Made by a program: the position numbers and the translations under genes | Shown here: in pieces, positions 21,955 to 34,400 of the stretch | Position numbering within the stretch: position 1 is the stretch's first letter | How the letters are laid out: each line of letters starts with the position of its first letter | Notes under the pieces: generated by a model | Databases searched by the model: none | The model's input: the letters and a program-made list of their open reading frames with translations, nothing else | Told to the model about the DNA's origin: nothing | DNA from: Lamellibrachia columna | Taxonomy: Eukaryota; Annelida; Polychaeta; Sabellida; Siboglinidae | Length of the DNA: 64,000 nt | Reading direction: 5' to 3' | Assembly: GCA_963662155.1 (NCBI GenBank) | Contig: OY759266.1 | Span: 5,432,526 to 5,496,525 of the forward strand

Positions 21955-22026
21955 ATGGTTATTTCCTGTGTGGCTTACAGCTGTACGAATCAACAGAAGA
22001 CAGGATCTAACATCTCGTTTTTTCAG
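21955..22026 (+). CDS. THAP-domain-like first exon, orphan
   Basis: ATG at 21955 opens 24 codons (MVISCVAYSCTNQQKTGSNI then SFFQ) ending exactly at TTTTTTCAG/GTAATT. This matches the start of THAP C2CH zinc-finger domains (C-x-x-x-x-C followed by G..ISFF). THAP domains bind DNA and are common both in host proteins and in P-element-type transposases. The second half of the finger (W, C..H, AVPTIF-like) was not found downstream in the window, so this is either the first exon of a gene with a distant exon 2 or a relic. The intervening sequence is AT-rich. Confidence 0.5.
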
Positions 22027-23137
22027 GTAATTTATGTCACAAATTTTTGTGCTGTGTTAGGGTATATGTGATCGAGTGTAACAGTTTCGAAAATATTCTG
22101 AAATATCAATATATTACAGATACGTTCGTTTTTCTTGGGGGTAACGACAAACGTACATTCAGTGTTTCCTAGTAGTCACATTGATTGGGTGCAATATAAA
22201 ATGTTATTGGGGTAGGATAAAGTTTTATAAATAATGGGTGCATGCGTGTATGCACATTTGTAACTCTTTTGTAAAACTCTACTAGATGTCAGCTCATTAA
22301 TAAGATTTGTTTTCTTTATTAAGTCATCTAATGCATTTAATGAGGCTCTCCCCTTCTTGGTCTTCGTTTGCCTTTTCATCGTTGTATGAACCACTATCAT
22401 GTAACTCATTCTGTACACATTGCAACATTCATTGCATTCTATGCATTTGTTTGTGAAAGGTTGCTTATTAAAACAATTGGCAGCCTAAATGAGAGAGCAC
22501 ATTTCTTTACAAGAGGCGTGTCCTTGGGCAAGTTGGCCAGATCACATTCCGAAAGATCTTGATCTGCAGGTGGAAATGGCTGTGATGGAGCAGCTGGGGA
22601 ATGTGTTGGAAAATGGAAAAAGAATATTTTTGGGACCTTAGAGAAGAATGTCCAACAGGGCTTAATGAGATTTTGACCACTTGCAGTCATTAGCTAATAC
22701 ATGTATAGAGCACTTCAGACAGTTCAGTTTCGATCATGTTTAGTGGTGCTACTGTTATAGTTAATATGTTATGATATTTGATATACAAGGTGCATGGAGA
22801 GATTGTGCATGTAATAAGGTATTAGGTATATATAGCTATGTAATCTCTTAATAGCACCATATATCTATAGATATATGATGAACACTGGGCCTCCAGTTGG
22901 TTCTTGACGTGCAGCAGCATGGATGTCACTGGTCCATGTCTGCATCGCTTTATCATGTGTCAACTGATAAGGGCTCAGCAGTCTTGTTTTACTAACAGGT
23001 GTTAAATTTATAAATTTTATGTCTGTGGATGGTTTTGACTCTTGAGTTATGAGTAAAGTCTAATCAACGTTCGAGGCCTCAGGCTCATGACATTGACATT
23101 GACCCAGTCAGCATGTTTTAAGAACAAGCCAAGCTGA
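22027..23137. other. No gene recognised
   Basis: AT-rich sequence. Open frames at 22368-22562 (plus) and 22439-22690 (minus) have no domain or convincing splice context. Confidence 0.4.
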
Positions 23138-23290
23138 CCGTCTATGCATATGATATGGTCATGGCTATGCTGGTACTGTTCAGGTGTGGTCACTGCCATG
23201 TTGACCGTCTATGCATATGATATGGCTATGCCTATGCCAAGGCTCTGCTGGTACTGTTCAACTTCAGGTGTGGCCACGGCCATGTTATCG
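23138..23290. repeat. Local tandem duplication of about 70 bp
   Basis: GACCGTCTATGCATATGATA followed by TGG...GGTACTGTTCA...GGTGTGG occurs twice with divergence. Confidence 0.7.
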
Positions 23291-23534
23291 TCATTGATCA
23301 CTTGTGCATGTAACCCCTTTCTAAGTCAACAGTGAACCAAATTAAGGCTTACGTTGAGCCTACGCCAAACCAAGCCCAAGGCAAGGGTAGAGGCACTCGA
23401 TTATTTGTCGATATGTTGACCATTATTTTAATTGTTACTATCTTTTTTTATAGTTTTTACAAAACGTGATAGAGCAACAATACAATTATACATGCAGTCA
23501 TCTATTAATCCCAATTATACCCTATATACCTAGC

Positions 23535-23855
23535 TTAGCCTAGGGAGTTAAGTCCATTAATTACTTCTTTATTCGAAAGTTCGCTTTTCTGAACGTAGGA
23601 AAATAAATAGACACTAATTTGTTCGTTCATGTAGTAGTCATGTTGTACAGGCTTAGCTAATTTCTTACTTCCTTCCCACGGCGTCATTCCGAAGCTTAAA
23701 TATCGCGCCGTGTGATATTTCAAGGAAGCGTTATAACGCTTTGGTGACTGGTCCATCTCGCTAATTAGTCCATATGTCTGGTTGGCCTGTCCACTTTTAA
23801 ACCTCACCCATCGCCCTCGGGAGTAAATTTTATTTAACTGTGACAGTAAATCCAC
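23535..23855 (-). CDS. Hypothetical ORF, about 106 residues
   Basis: A reverse-strand frame of non-repetitive composition, containing SRGRWVRFKSGQANQTYGLI and RYLSFGMTPWEGSKK. It opens four codons after an in-frame stop and has no ATG at its start (GTG is the first candidate), so as a gene it would have to be an internal or terminal exon, or a decayed coding remnant. I recognise no family. It could equally be chance. Confidence 0.2.
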   Translation of the reverse strand: MDLLSQLNKIYSRGRWVRFKSGQANQTYGLISEMDQSPKRYNASLKYHTARYLSFGMTPWEGSKKLAKPVQHDYYMNEQISVYLFSYVQKSELSNKEVINGLNSLG

Positions 23856-24111
23856 TAATTTGTCCGAGCTTTATTTCCATTTCTTGGGTGTTCGGTAGAT
23901 GGCGGCACTGCTATTTGAATGGCTTAGCCTGAGCGCCAGAATTTGTTTACTAGCAGCTATAAATATCAGCAGCGGATCCAGGGGGTCTTAGGGGTCTCAA
24001 GACCCCCCTTAGGCCATGGGGGGTTCTTGGACCCCCTTGTGTCCGTAACAAATAGTCAAGGACAACGTATATAGGCCTACATCGGCACTAGTGTCAATGT
24101 AAAGACTGAAG

Positions 24112-25166
24112 TAGGGTAACCTGGGGCAACACGACCCCTGGAAGTAAGACGGCCCCCATCACGTACGGTTCCTGGAGGTGAGACGGCCCCCATCACGTAC
24201 GGTTCCTGGATGTAAGACGGCCCCCATCACGTACGGTCCCTGGAGGTAAGACGGCCCCCATCACGTACGGTTCCTGGAGGTAAGACGGCCCCCATCACGT
24301 ACGCAAAATATATAAGTCTGAACGTCTCCAAATCTGGTACAAAATGAAGCTAACTTCTATCTGATCCACCCAAAAACTCGGCAACAAGAACAACCGTAAT
24401 TAAATCAGTGTGTTTTTAAACTTTTATATGCACTATTATATGCATTGGTCTAATTTGTTGCCAATAGTAAAATGGTGAAATTCACTATATAACGGTGTGA
24501 ATCATGGCCTTAATTGGTGACAGTATAATATTATATTATTAATCAGTTGACAGGACAACAATACAAAGTGGGCAATAGTGCGTTGTGTTTTCTATACATC
24601 GTGTTAAGACAAACGTTTTGTCTATGGGGCAAGATGGTCCCTATGTCTTATCCCACACGCACACAAAATATATCAAACGTATTACACGTGACGAATTATG
24701 TTTAATACATTTAATATAATATGAACATTACATAATTTACGTTCTGCTAGCCTGTAGGCTGGAATTATGATGGAATATTACTAAACCAATATTATGTTAT
24801 GTAGGCTTATGGATTACAATGTATGTATTATATGTTAACTCCCATTTAAAGTTAACGACTATAATGACCTGGTATGTTACTATCATACCATTTGTTTATA
24901 TATATTTTAATTTCAAGCAATAGTTCGTTCACATATGCGACAACCCCGGGAGAGGGGGTTATAGACCGTGTTGACCCATCCCTGTTTTGGGTTATTTTTC
25001 AAATGCAACTTAGCTAGTTCGTTTATTTACTGAAAAATGTTTCCAATAGGTAACACACATATCTGTCCATAATGTGAACACATTAAAGAAATGCTTAAGT
25101 AGTTTAATTATGTATAATTTGAAAGTTTTCCTTAGGAGGGCGGCCGTGCTGCCCCAAGTTACCCTA
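24112..25166. mobile_element. Non-autonomous DNA element with TAGGGTAAC inverted ends
   Basis: The left end TAGGGTAACCTGGGGCAACA then CG (24112 onward) is inverted at 25144-25166 (CGTGCTGCCCCAAGTTACCC then TA), with two mismatches. Internal sequence also contains GGGGCAAGATGGTCCCTA. No transposase frame is visible. A 34-bp tandem array sits just inside the left end. Confidence 0.65.
24140..24303. repeat. 34-bp tandem repeat, five copies
   Basis: The unit contains AAGACGGCCCCCATCACGTA then CGGTTCCTGGAGG. It lies within the TAGGGTAAC element. Confidence 0.95.
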
Positions 25167-26045
25167 GCAGCCGGCTATTATTAACCCTTCTGTAAGTAGA
25201 ACGACACGTGTGTCGTCCCGCTCCCCATCGGCCATTTTAATATATTCCCTTTATATCCCTTAGACAATGGGGCCGTGCCACAGGCTTACCGCGGCTGGGG
25301 GCCGTGTCACGGATTTCCTGCACCCCCAGGCTCCTCGTCTGTTCCCCGCGACTCCAACAGATGATTTCCGTGTGTGTTGCTCCGAGCCGTTCTCTGCCAT
25401 TCTCGGCTGTTAAAGATGGTGTTTTCCAATGTTCCATTTAGGCCCTACGTACACTGCCTACCATGCATAATATTTATCTCCAAAATTCCTCTTCTTCAGT
25501 ATTGTGCTTGCCCTATTATCTGTGATGATAAATTATAATTATCACCGTCTGTTGTGTATTTGCTCGTTATCGCGTACAAAGTAATTCTCAGTATTCAAAC
25601 AGAAGTTTGTTGAACTGTTCGAAGCTGGCTGTGTGTGTTCAACATAATTACGTTGCGTAATTTATACTTAACAACTGTGTCTGTGTAGCATATTAAATGC
25701 ACCACAGCACTTCCTCGCTGTCTGACGACTACAATTACGGCCAGGCCACGTTCAACGCTTGTCAGATCGATCGTGCTACACCATTTAGTAGATCGTGCCA
25801 GCCGATGGCGCCCGGACCATGTAGGCCTACTGTTGCTTAACAAAGAACACTCTTAACGAATTACCAACGTGTCAAATGTGTGATGACGCAGTAATTTAAT
25901 GAATTTTACTAATGTAATGTTCGCACTGTAGATTGCTGTTGGATAATATCACGCACTACATATAGGGTAGGTGGTAAGTTGCAACCTGGCCAAGTTGAAC
26001 AAGTACTAATGATGTTATCATTCTGCTGAATTGTTCCGATGTTAT
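25167..26045. other. No gene recognised
   Basis: 25200-25440 is relatively GC-rich, with a reverse-strand open frame of 66 residues lacking any family signature. The remainder is AT-rich. Confidence 0.35.
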
Positions 26046-26049
26046 CCAC

Positions 26050-26190
26050 TGTACCGTCGCCAGTGCTGCACCGTCGCCAGTGCTGCACCTTCGCCAGTGC
26101 TGCACCGTCGCCAGTGCTGCACCGTCGCCAGTTCTGCACCGTCGCCAGTGCTGCACCGTCGCCAGTGCTGCACCGTCGCCAGTGCTGTAC
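26050..26190. repeat. 17-bp tandem repeat, eight copies
   Basis: Unit GTCGCCAGTGCTGCACC with single-base variants. Confidence 0.95.
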
Positions 26191-26914
26191 AACTTATAAA
26201 CAGACAAGGATTAGATGAAAATTACAAAATAATGTACATATTTCACATTTATCGATATCCTCTTCACATAAACCTACACGAAATATTGCATAATCTTACT
26301 CGGTGTGTTTAATTTGTTCCATATACTATATGCCTCAAAAGGCATCTAGTATATCGAAATATTCACTTGAAAGTTTCTGATTGTTGCTTTATTTGATACC
26401 GATTTTGCATTAAGAAACCATGTGTTGTTGAAGTGTATGAACCAAAATGTCGACTGTATCTGTAGTTCCCAAACTGGCGAATCTTCTTAGACTTAGCAAA
26501 TTGGACGTACGTTGTTTTAACATCACCATACGCTAGACAAGTCAGCATCTACGTAAGTCTTCACCTTAAAATAGTAAGACTTTACCTTAAATGACCCGCA
26601 AAATCGACTTGCAGCCAGGTCAATGTTTACATCCTGGTGGTCAACACTAAACATGGAAGCAGATAAGTCACCAAGATTTCGAACAGATTAGCCTAAAGTA
26701 AATATGTGGAGGATAGATGTGTAAATTCGGTCTAGTGCTATCTATCGTTGAGTCACCAAATTGAACCATAATAAGAAATGTTTATTAACTATCTCGTATG
26801 AAGACACAAATGAGTGAATTAACGTATTGATTAATTTGTTCACAGCAGTCGGTATTCTGGAGCTGTGAGTTCTCCAAACGAATTCAGATATAACAGTGAA
26901 TTAGTCCACACAGA

Positions 26915-27400
26915 TGCGCTGAATGGTCCACGCCGGTGGATCTCATCCCCGGTGCTTAATCATGGGTTACGAATGGTCCATGCCGGTGGATCTCATCCCC
27001 GGGGCTTAATCATGGGTCATGAATGGTCCACGCCGGTGGATCTCATCCCCGGGACTTAATCGTGGGTCATGAATGGTCCACGCCGGTGGATCTCATCCCC
27101 GGGGCTTAATCATGGGTCATGAATGGTCCACGCCGGTGGATCTCATCCCCGGGGCTTAATCATGGGTTAGGAATGGTCCACGCCGATGGATCTCATCCCC
27201 GGGGCTTAATCATGGGTCATGAATGGTCCACGCCGATGGATTTCATCCCCGGGGCTTAATCATGGGTCATGAATGGTCCACGCCGATGGATTTCATCCCC
27301 GTGGCTTAATCATGGGTCATGAATGGTCCACGCCGGTGGATCTCATCCCCGGGGCTTAATCATGGGTCATGAATGGTCCACACCGGTGGATCTCATTCCT
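26915..27400. repeat. Minisatellite, 50-bp unit, about ten copies
   Basis: The unit starts GAATGGTCCACGCCGGTGGA and continues TCTCATCCCCGGGGCTTAAT. Strongly diverged copies continue to about 27660, so the array has an old edge. Confidence 0.9.
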
Positions 27401-27665
27401 GTGTTCATCTCGTGGGACGTGAATTGACCAAAACGGCGAATCTCAACTTCTGGATCCCATCATGGACCATGAATGATCCACAACGTTGGATCTCATCCAC
27501 GGGGTCTCCTCGTGGGCCACGAAAGAGCAAGACGACAAATCTCCTCCTCTGGATCTCCTTATGGTCCATGAATGGTCCACAACGGTGGAACTCATCCCGT
27601 GGTCTTCTCTTGGGCCATGACTTGTCCACTGGTCCACGGCGACGGATCTCCTGCCCAATTCTCGC
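27400..27665. repeat. Diverged edge of the 50-bp array
   Basis: GGATCTCATC and ATGGTCCACAACG-like words recur at roughly 50-base spacing but with many substitutions. A 139-residue plus-strand frame across it is a repeat translation. Confidence 0.6.
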
Positions 27666-28239
27666 AGTCCAGCACCGAGTACGAACCTTCTCGCTAATCG
27701 TCACTGGTCCCCAGCCTAGACTGTGCCTGGAGTATAATGTAGTATTTGCACGCTGGATGTGTGACCTTCCTACGCACCGTCACCGAGACTAGATCAACAT
27801 ACCTTTCTAGCCACAGCAACACAAACAAAGCCGGCTACACCTAAATGTCGCCTTTGTGTCGCCTGACCAACGCCAGAAAGTGACAATACACCAGCAGTAT
27901 TTACATGAAGCTATCACAACGGAAACGTAAAGAATTTTGGCGGGAGCAATTATTTGTCAATACGCACTGGTCGTTAGAAGTTTGACGCACCAACGTGCAA
28001 CCATTCACACCTATTTACCATATAAACATGTGGACGGACATTAATGTGTTAACTTATTGACACACGTGGATTACTAAACGTGCGATATTAACGCGACGAC
28101 ACAAGGCTGCGTTCAGAACTTACGCGTGAGCTGTGTACGGAAAGGAGAATCGAAGGCTTTGTGGATGCACCGTGAATGGCAAGCCGATAAAGGTCGTTCT
28201 GTGAACACGTATTGGGTATTAAGGATTACACGCAACATT

Positions 28240-28388
28240 TATAAGTAGACCGAATTGTGCGCAATTGAGCGTAAGGTGGTTCCCGTCGGTCGACTCGTTG
28301 GCTTGCGGTGACCGTCTCTCTCGCTGGCGAGGATTTGACGGCGGCTAGTGGTCGTATCAACAACGTTTTGCAGACAGCGCCCACAGGT
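28240..28388 (+). promoter_or_regulatory. Candidate TATA promoter and 5' UTR exon of the death-domain gene
   Basis: TATAAG at 28240-28245 is followed by CpG-rich sequence and a consensus donor, CCCACAG/GTAAGT, at 28388. The next plus-strand coding exon starts at 31428, so this could be its non-coding first exon. Inference from position and signals only. Confidence 0.3.
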
Positions 28389-28401
28389 AAGTCTATCTGA
28401 A

Positions 28402-29093
<692 letters not shown>

Positions 29094-29217
29094 CCCTCCC
29101 TCCCTCCCCCCTCCCTCCCTCCCTCCCTCCCTCCCTCACTCCCTCCCTCCCTCCCTCCCTCCCTCCCTCCCTCCCTCCCTCCCTCCCTCCCTCCCTCCCT
29201 CCCTCCCTCCCTCCCTC
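29094..29217. repeat. (CCCT)n microsatellite
   Basis: About 30 copies of CCCT/TCCC with two small interruptions. Confidence 0.97.
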
Positions 29218-30160
29218 GAGGCTAATTACAACAGCGGTGAATTGGAACATATACTATTTTTGTAAAGAAAGTCAATCTGGGGCGCCCATAGCACCATCAC
29301 TGTTCTTGGTGCGCTCGGCTGTAAGGTCTTCACGAAAATAACGTTTCTTTTAACTTGTCTGTTATAATTAGGTCCGCTCTCCCCTGATTATGTAGCCATC
29401 ACGTGATGTTACTCTTTGGTTCGGCAATTAGTTCTGGTAAAATTTATCTTGAAAGGCTGTTGCACTTTGGTTCACCAGTTATGATATAATTGGTCCTGAC
29501 AGGTCGCAACGGTCTGGTTCTCTGGCGTTGTTATTTAAACAGACACCACCAACTATTTTACCGAAGTTCACTCGTAGCGTTGATCTTTTATACATAAATA
29601 TATAATCATTTGTTTGATTAATTGAAGTATAATAACAGTTCTTGATTCAGGACTAGTCTGAATACGAAGCCGCTTTTGTTGAGTTGGTGACAATGCGCCA
29701 GACGTTTCCGCCAGGCCTAATTCAAGATAACTGTATGGACGAGCTTCAAGGCGGAATGATTAATCTCTATATATCTATGCTACTGCATTATGCAACTGTA
29801 ATGGTAAGAATACATCGTACAGCTACAATCAGTCCTTCGCATTTGAACACTGTGATTTGTCCTCAGCCAATGTCCTTAGCTCTCTCAGGTTTTTGCTCTA
29901 TATGTACATACTACATGGTCCTACATGAATAATACACGCTTAATGTGTTGCGTGCGGCCAGCAGAATACCAGATTGTATTAGAATAAACGCAGTAAGCCT
30001 GTCGTCAAATATACACATGTACATAGAAAATATATCACGTTACTGGATCCAATTTCCACCACTGGCGTCACCAACGGATGGGAAACTCACTGTGTAAACA
30101 GCACCACTAAATGTCGTTACATTCGTTAATAGCCTCGTCAACATTTATTTATTAATTCCT
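29218..30160. other. No gene recognised
   Basis: AT-rich sequence, presumably intron or upstream DNA of the death-domain gene. An 82-residue frame at 29684-29932 has no family signature. Confidence 0.4.
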
Positions 30161-30480
30161 GTCTGCTCCTGTTAATGTGTGTCTGCTCCTGTTAATGTTT
30201 GTCTGCTCCTGTTAATGTTTGTCTGCTCATGTTAATGTGTGTCTGCTCATGTTAATGTGTGTCTGCTCCTGTTAATGTTTGTCTGCTCCTGTTAATGTGT
30301 GTCTGCTCTTGTTAATGTGTGTCTGCTCATATTAATGTGTGTCTACTCCTGTTAATGTGTGTCTACTCATGTTAATGTGTGTCTGCTCATGTTAATGTGT
30401 GTCTGCTCCTGTTAATGTTTGTCTGCTCCTGTTAATGTTTGTCTGCTCCTGTTAATGTTTGTCTGCTCCTATCAGTGTTC
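30161..30480. repeat. 20-bp minisatellite, TTAATG type, about 16 copies
   Basis: Unit GTCTGCTCCTGTTAATGTGT with variants. Strongly related to the array at 30769-31380, which carries TCAATG instead of TTAATG. Confidence 0.95.
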
Positions 30481-30768
30481 CTTATCCTATGTATACTTTC
30501 CTAACTTTTCTTGTTTGCTGTTTCGGTAGATGTTGTGTTGTTCTCCAATCAATTGTTTCTGCTCCTGTCAATATGTGTGTACTCTTTTCTACTTGTGTCT
30601 ACTTTAGTAACTGTTTTCTGTTCATGTGAATTTTTGTCTGCTCCACTCAATGTTTGTTTACGCTATCTGCTCGCGTCATTTTTTTCTGTTTAAGTCAACG
30701 TTTGTTTGTTCTTGTGAATGTTTGTCTGTCCTACTGTGAATATTAAAATGTTTTCTGCTCGTGTCAAC
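30481..30768. repeat. Highly diverged 20-bp units between the two arrays
   Basis: CTGCTCCTGTCAAT-, GTCTGCTCCA- and GTTTGTTCTTGTGAAT-like copies are visible among many changes. The two flanking arrays are therefore probably one old array with homogenised ends. Confidence 0.6.
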
Positions 30769-31380
30769 GTTTGTCTACCCCTGTCAATGTGTGTCTGCTC
30801 CTGTCAATGTGTGTCTGCTCCTGTCAATGTTTGTCTACTCCTGTCAATGTGTGTCTGCTCCTGTCAATGTGTGTCTACTCCTGTCAATGTTTGTCTACTC
30901 CTGTCAATGTGTGTCTGCTCCTGTCAATGTGTGTCTGCTCCTGTCAATGTGTGTCTGCTCCTGTCAATGTATGTCTACTCCTGTCAATGTGTGTCTGCTC
31001 CTGTCAATGTGTGTCTACTCCTGTCAATGTTTGTCTACTCCTGTCAATGTGTGTCTGCTCCTGTCAATGTTTGTCTACTCCTGTCAATGTGTGTCTGCTC
31101 CTGTCAATGTGTGTCTACTCCTGTCAATGTTTGTCTACTCCTGTCAATGTGTGTCTGCTCCTGTCAATGTGTGTCTGCTCCTGTCAATGTGTGTTTGCTC
31201 CTGTCAATGTTTGTCTACTCCTGTCAATGTGTGTCTGCTCCTGTCAATGTGTGTCTACTCCTGTCAATGTGTGTCTGCTCCTGTCAATGTATGTCTGCTC
31301 CTGTCAATGTGTGTCTGCTCCTAGCAATGTATTTCTGCTCCTATCAGTATTGCTTGCTCGAGTCAATGTTTTTCGTTCAA
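30769..31380. repeat. 20-bp minisatellite, TCAATG type, about 30 copies
   Basis: Unit CTGTCAATGTGTGTCTGCTC with TTTG/GTGT and TACT/TGCT variants. It ends about 50 bases before the acceptor of the exon at 31428. Open in all three plus frames, so the long frames here are not genes. Confidence 0.95.
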
Positions 31381-31427
31381 GGCAGTGCGATGCTCCATGA
31401 TTAATCCAAATGATTATGTTCCCGCAG

Positions 31428-34400
31428 TGTAGAGGTCAGCCTGTTGGACGAGGCGGGCCGGATAGACAAGATGCTCGGACGACCGTTCTTCCTCAGGACA
31501 CGACGGCTGGACATCCGGCGACTTGAGAGGAAGCCGCAGGAGAGTCTGTCTGTGATCTACGCCATCCTGAGGGCGAGCGTCAGCGACGCCGAGGATAAGT
31601 TACGGCGGGTAGAGCGTCTGTACTACGGTGCCTCGAAGAACGCTCTCAACGACGCGCGAAAGTGGGCAACTCCAGTCAAGTCGGTCATGAACGAGGTGCA
31701 TTTAAGTCGGCTCACACTAGCCTGGCATATTGAGAAGATCATTCAGCTGTCGGACCACCTACGGGATAACTTCGAAGTCGACCGATACAATGTAAATAAA
31801 CTAAGGGAACTGACTAAGAAGATCCAGCACTTTCTACCGGAGGCCTTCTCGGAGATCGTCGACGACCTGCGGCGAATAGTAAAGTATCTCGACAAATACT
31901 GCCTCAGCTTCTACAATCTCGAAAACGAAGTTGTCTTCGGAACGGCCAAACACTACGAGAAAGAAAGACACCGGTTGTTCGCAACCATAAAGAAGAGCGT
32001 CGACAACGTCACTGCGTTGCCGCACAAGTTCCAAACGACAGGTTTCGGTGAGACCGAGGTTAGTTCATACGGCGAAGAGTTATGCCGGAAGGCGGACTGT
32101 GCAGACGCACCTTTCATTGTCATATTTGCAGAGGTCTGCGAGATCGTGAGAACCGCCTGCAGCGCCGTCAACTCGTGGATAGACGCTGACGCCAACTACG
32201 GCGAGTTCATAGGCAATGATATCAGGCAGATGGAGACTGACATCGACCACTCAGTCGAGCCTCTGCGTAAACTCGAGGATCAGTTCTACCACACGCACTA
32301 CCGACTGAAGCAAGCGCGCCTGGAGAACTTACATGTCGAAGAGGAGCTCGTAGACCTGCACGACCGAGAAAACGAGTTTATCTTCGGTGAAGAACTGCTG
32401 GTGAGAGAGACGAACGACATCGGGATTCAGATTGAGATGTCGGAGTATAAACGGGATGAGTTAATGCGTAACGCCACCAACTACCACCCGAAGCAGCTGC
32501 AGCAGAAGTACACGGAACTATGCGAGGAACTGAGAGATCTGAAGACACGACTCCCGTTTGCCAAACGTCGGCTGCTGAACGCCCGTAGGAAGCTTGATTG
32601 GCTCGGAGAGAAGAAGGAACAGTTGAGAGTAGGACTCCAAACTGCAGAGCGCCTCCAGGTGGGAAAACAACGGCATTGTTTCTTGACAGATGGTTATTCT
32701 GTGATGTTCCTTGTCCAAAATAGGAAGCCAACGTCCAGAATTAGCCAGTGGAATGCGAACCTGAGACTGTTATTCTTCTTCTGAGTCCTCTGCCATCCTT
32801 TGCTCCAGTGACGTTTTCTCTATTCTAACCACTCTTCTGTTTTTGTCCTTTTTTCTTCTTCATATTTCCGTCTTTCTTTCAGTTGATCCAGCCTTTTTCT
32901 CCCTCTGTATTTTCATTGTAACCTTCCTTCTATAACCAGCTTCTAGAGCCCATCGCTTCTCATAACCTCATGACATGTCCTAGCCAGTTGCGTGTCTCTT
33001 CTTGATGACTTCCATAATTTTGTCTTCTTCTCGCACCATATCGAGCACCTCTCATTGCTTGTTCGTTCCAACCTCATCTATATCCACACATCAAAGCGTT
33101 CCAATAGTACCAAAATGCCGATTGGGCTTGTTTCTAATATCCTTGCTATAATGTTCAGCACTGTTTTGGTGCATGAAGAACCAGGCTTATTGTTATAACA
33201 TGATGATGATGGTTCATTAAAAAAATTTCGTATCTGCTGGAATTCCACCAACCCCTTTAACGTTTCCTTTTTCAACTCTTCATGTATTTTACTAACGAGT
33301 AGAGATGGTCCAGTGTCATCCCTTTGTACCTCTTTCTGCTTCTTCGTCTTTATTTCCCGAGGTTCAGCATCTATGTCGTATACTTCTTTATCGTATACTT
33401 CTTTATCGTATACTTCTTTATCGTATACTTCTTTATCGTATACTTCTTTATCGTATACTTCTTCAATGTACTCATTCCACTTTTCTCTGTTCTCTCCGGG
33501 GACTGTTGCCAATTCTCCATCTTTCTTCTTTCTATTCCATTACTGTCCGTGTATTAGGCATCCCAATATGTTTCGAACAAATTAGCATAACATTATTGCA
33601 ATTTAGGCTAGGGTGACTTAAATAAAATATATAATATTATATTCCAACATTTAAAAGTGTTGAACTCGCAATGTTCTATAGTTTTGCTACGATTTTCTGC
33701 AGAGAGTATTGTTAGAAACGACCAATTTAATACACAGTGGCTTCACTCCCATTTAAATTGACTCCCGATGTAAGGAGCAGCACCTTAAAAGGAACCACTA
33801 TTAAATCCCCATTCTGCCCTGCACTGTGTTACTTACCCAAAACTACCCGTGGATAGAAGGAACAATTTGGCCAAGTTGTAACATATTCCATATAACGAGA
33901 GAGTCCATTATAATTTGCCAATTGAATTTTATTGACTGTCATATTAACTTGATTTCTTCAGGATGATCTTGAGGAGATCAAGATCTTACGAGAGGCGGGC
34001 CAACAAAAATACGAAGAAACGAAGAAAATCTTGGAAGTTGCCAAAGAGATATATTTATACAAGATGAGCCCAGACTCGATTGAGAAGATTTACAACGAAC
34101 AACCGATGGAAGTGAACAGTTGCCGCTTGCCAGGTTACAGGAGCAAGGACGGTCAGTGGCATTTCTCCTCGGGCCTTCCCGCTCATCTCACACCTAGATC
34201 TATCAGTGTTTGCTTCGTGGAAGGAGACCGGGATAACCGACGATGATTAAATTACTGCCTTAAATTGTGCTCACGTCATGTAGGGGCTAGTTTGTTTGAA
34301 CTAAGACGTGACTCCCCTTAATAAGTTGCTGTCACAGTTAGCTGGGTTGATGACATGGACTGGCAGTTTCAACAAGATGGGTGTGCTTAATTTAGTCAGT

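Noticed and set aside
30718..31404. Cysteine-rich open frames of up to 228 codons
   Set aside because: Translation of the 20-bp array in all three frames; not a cysteine-rich secreted protein.
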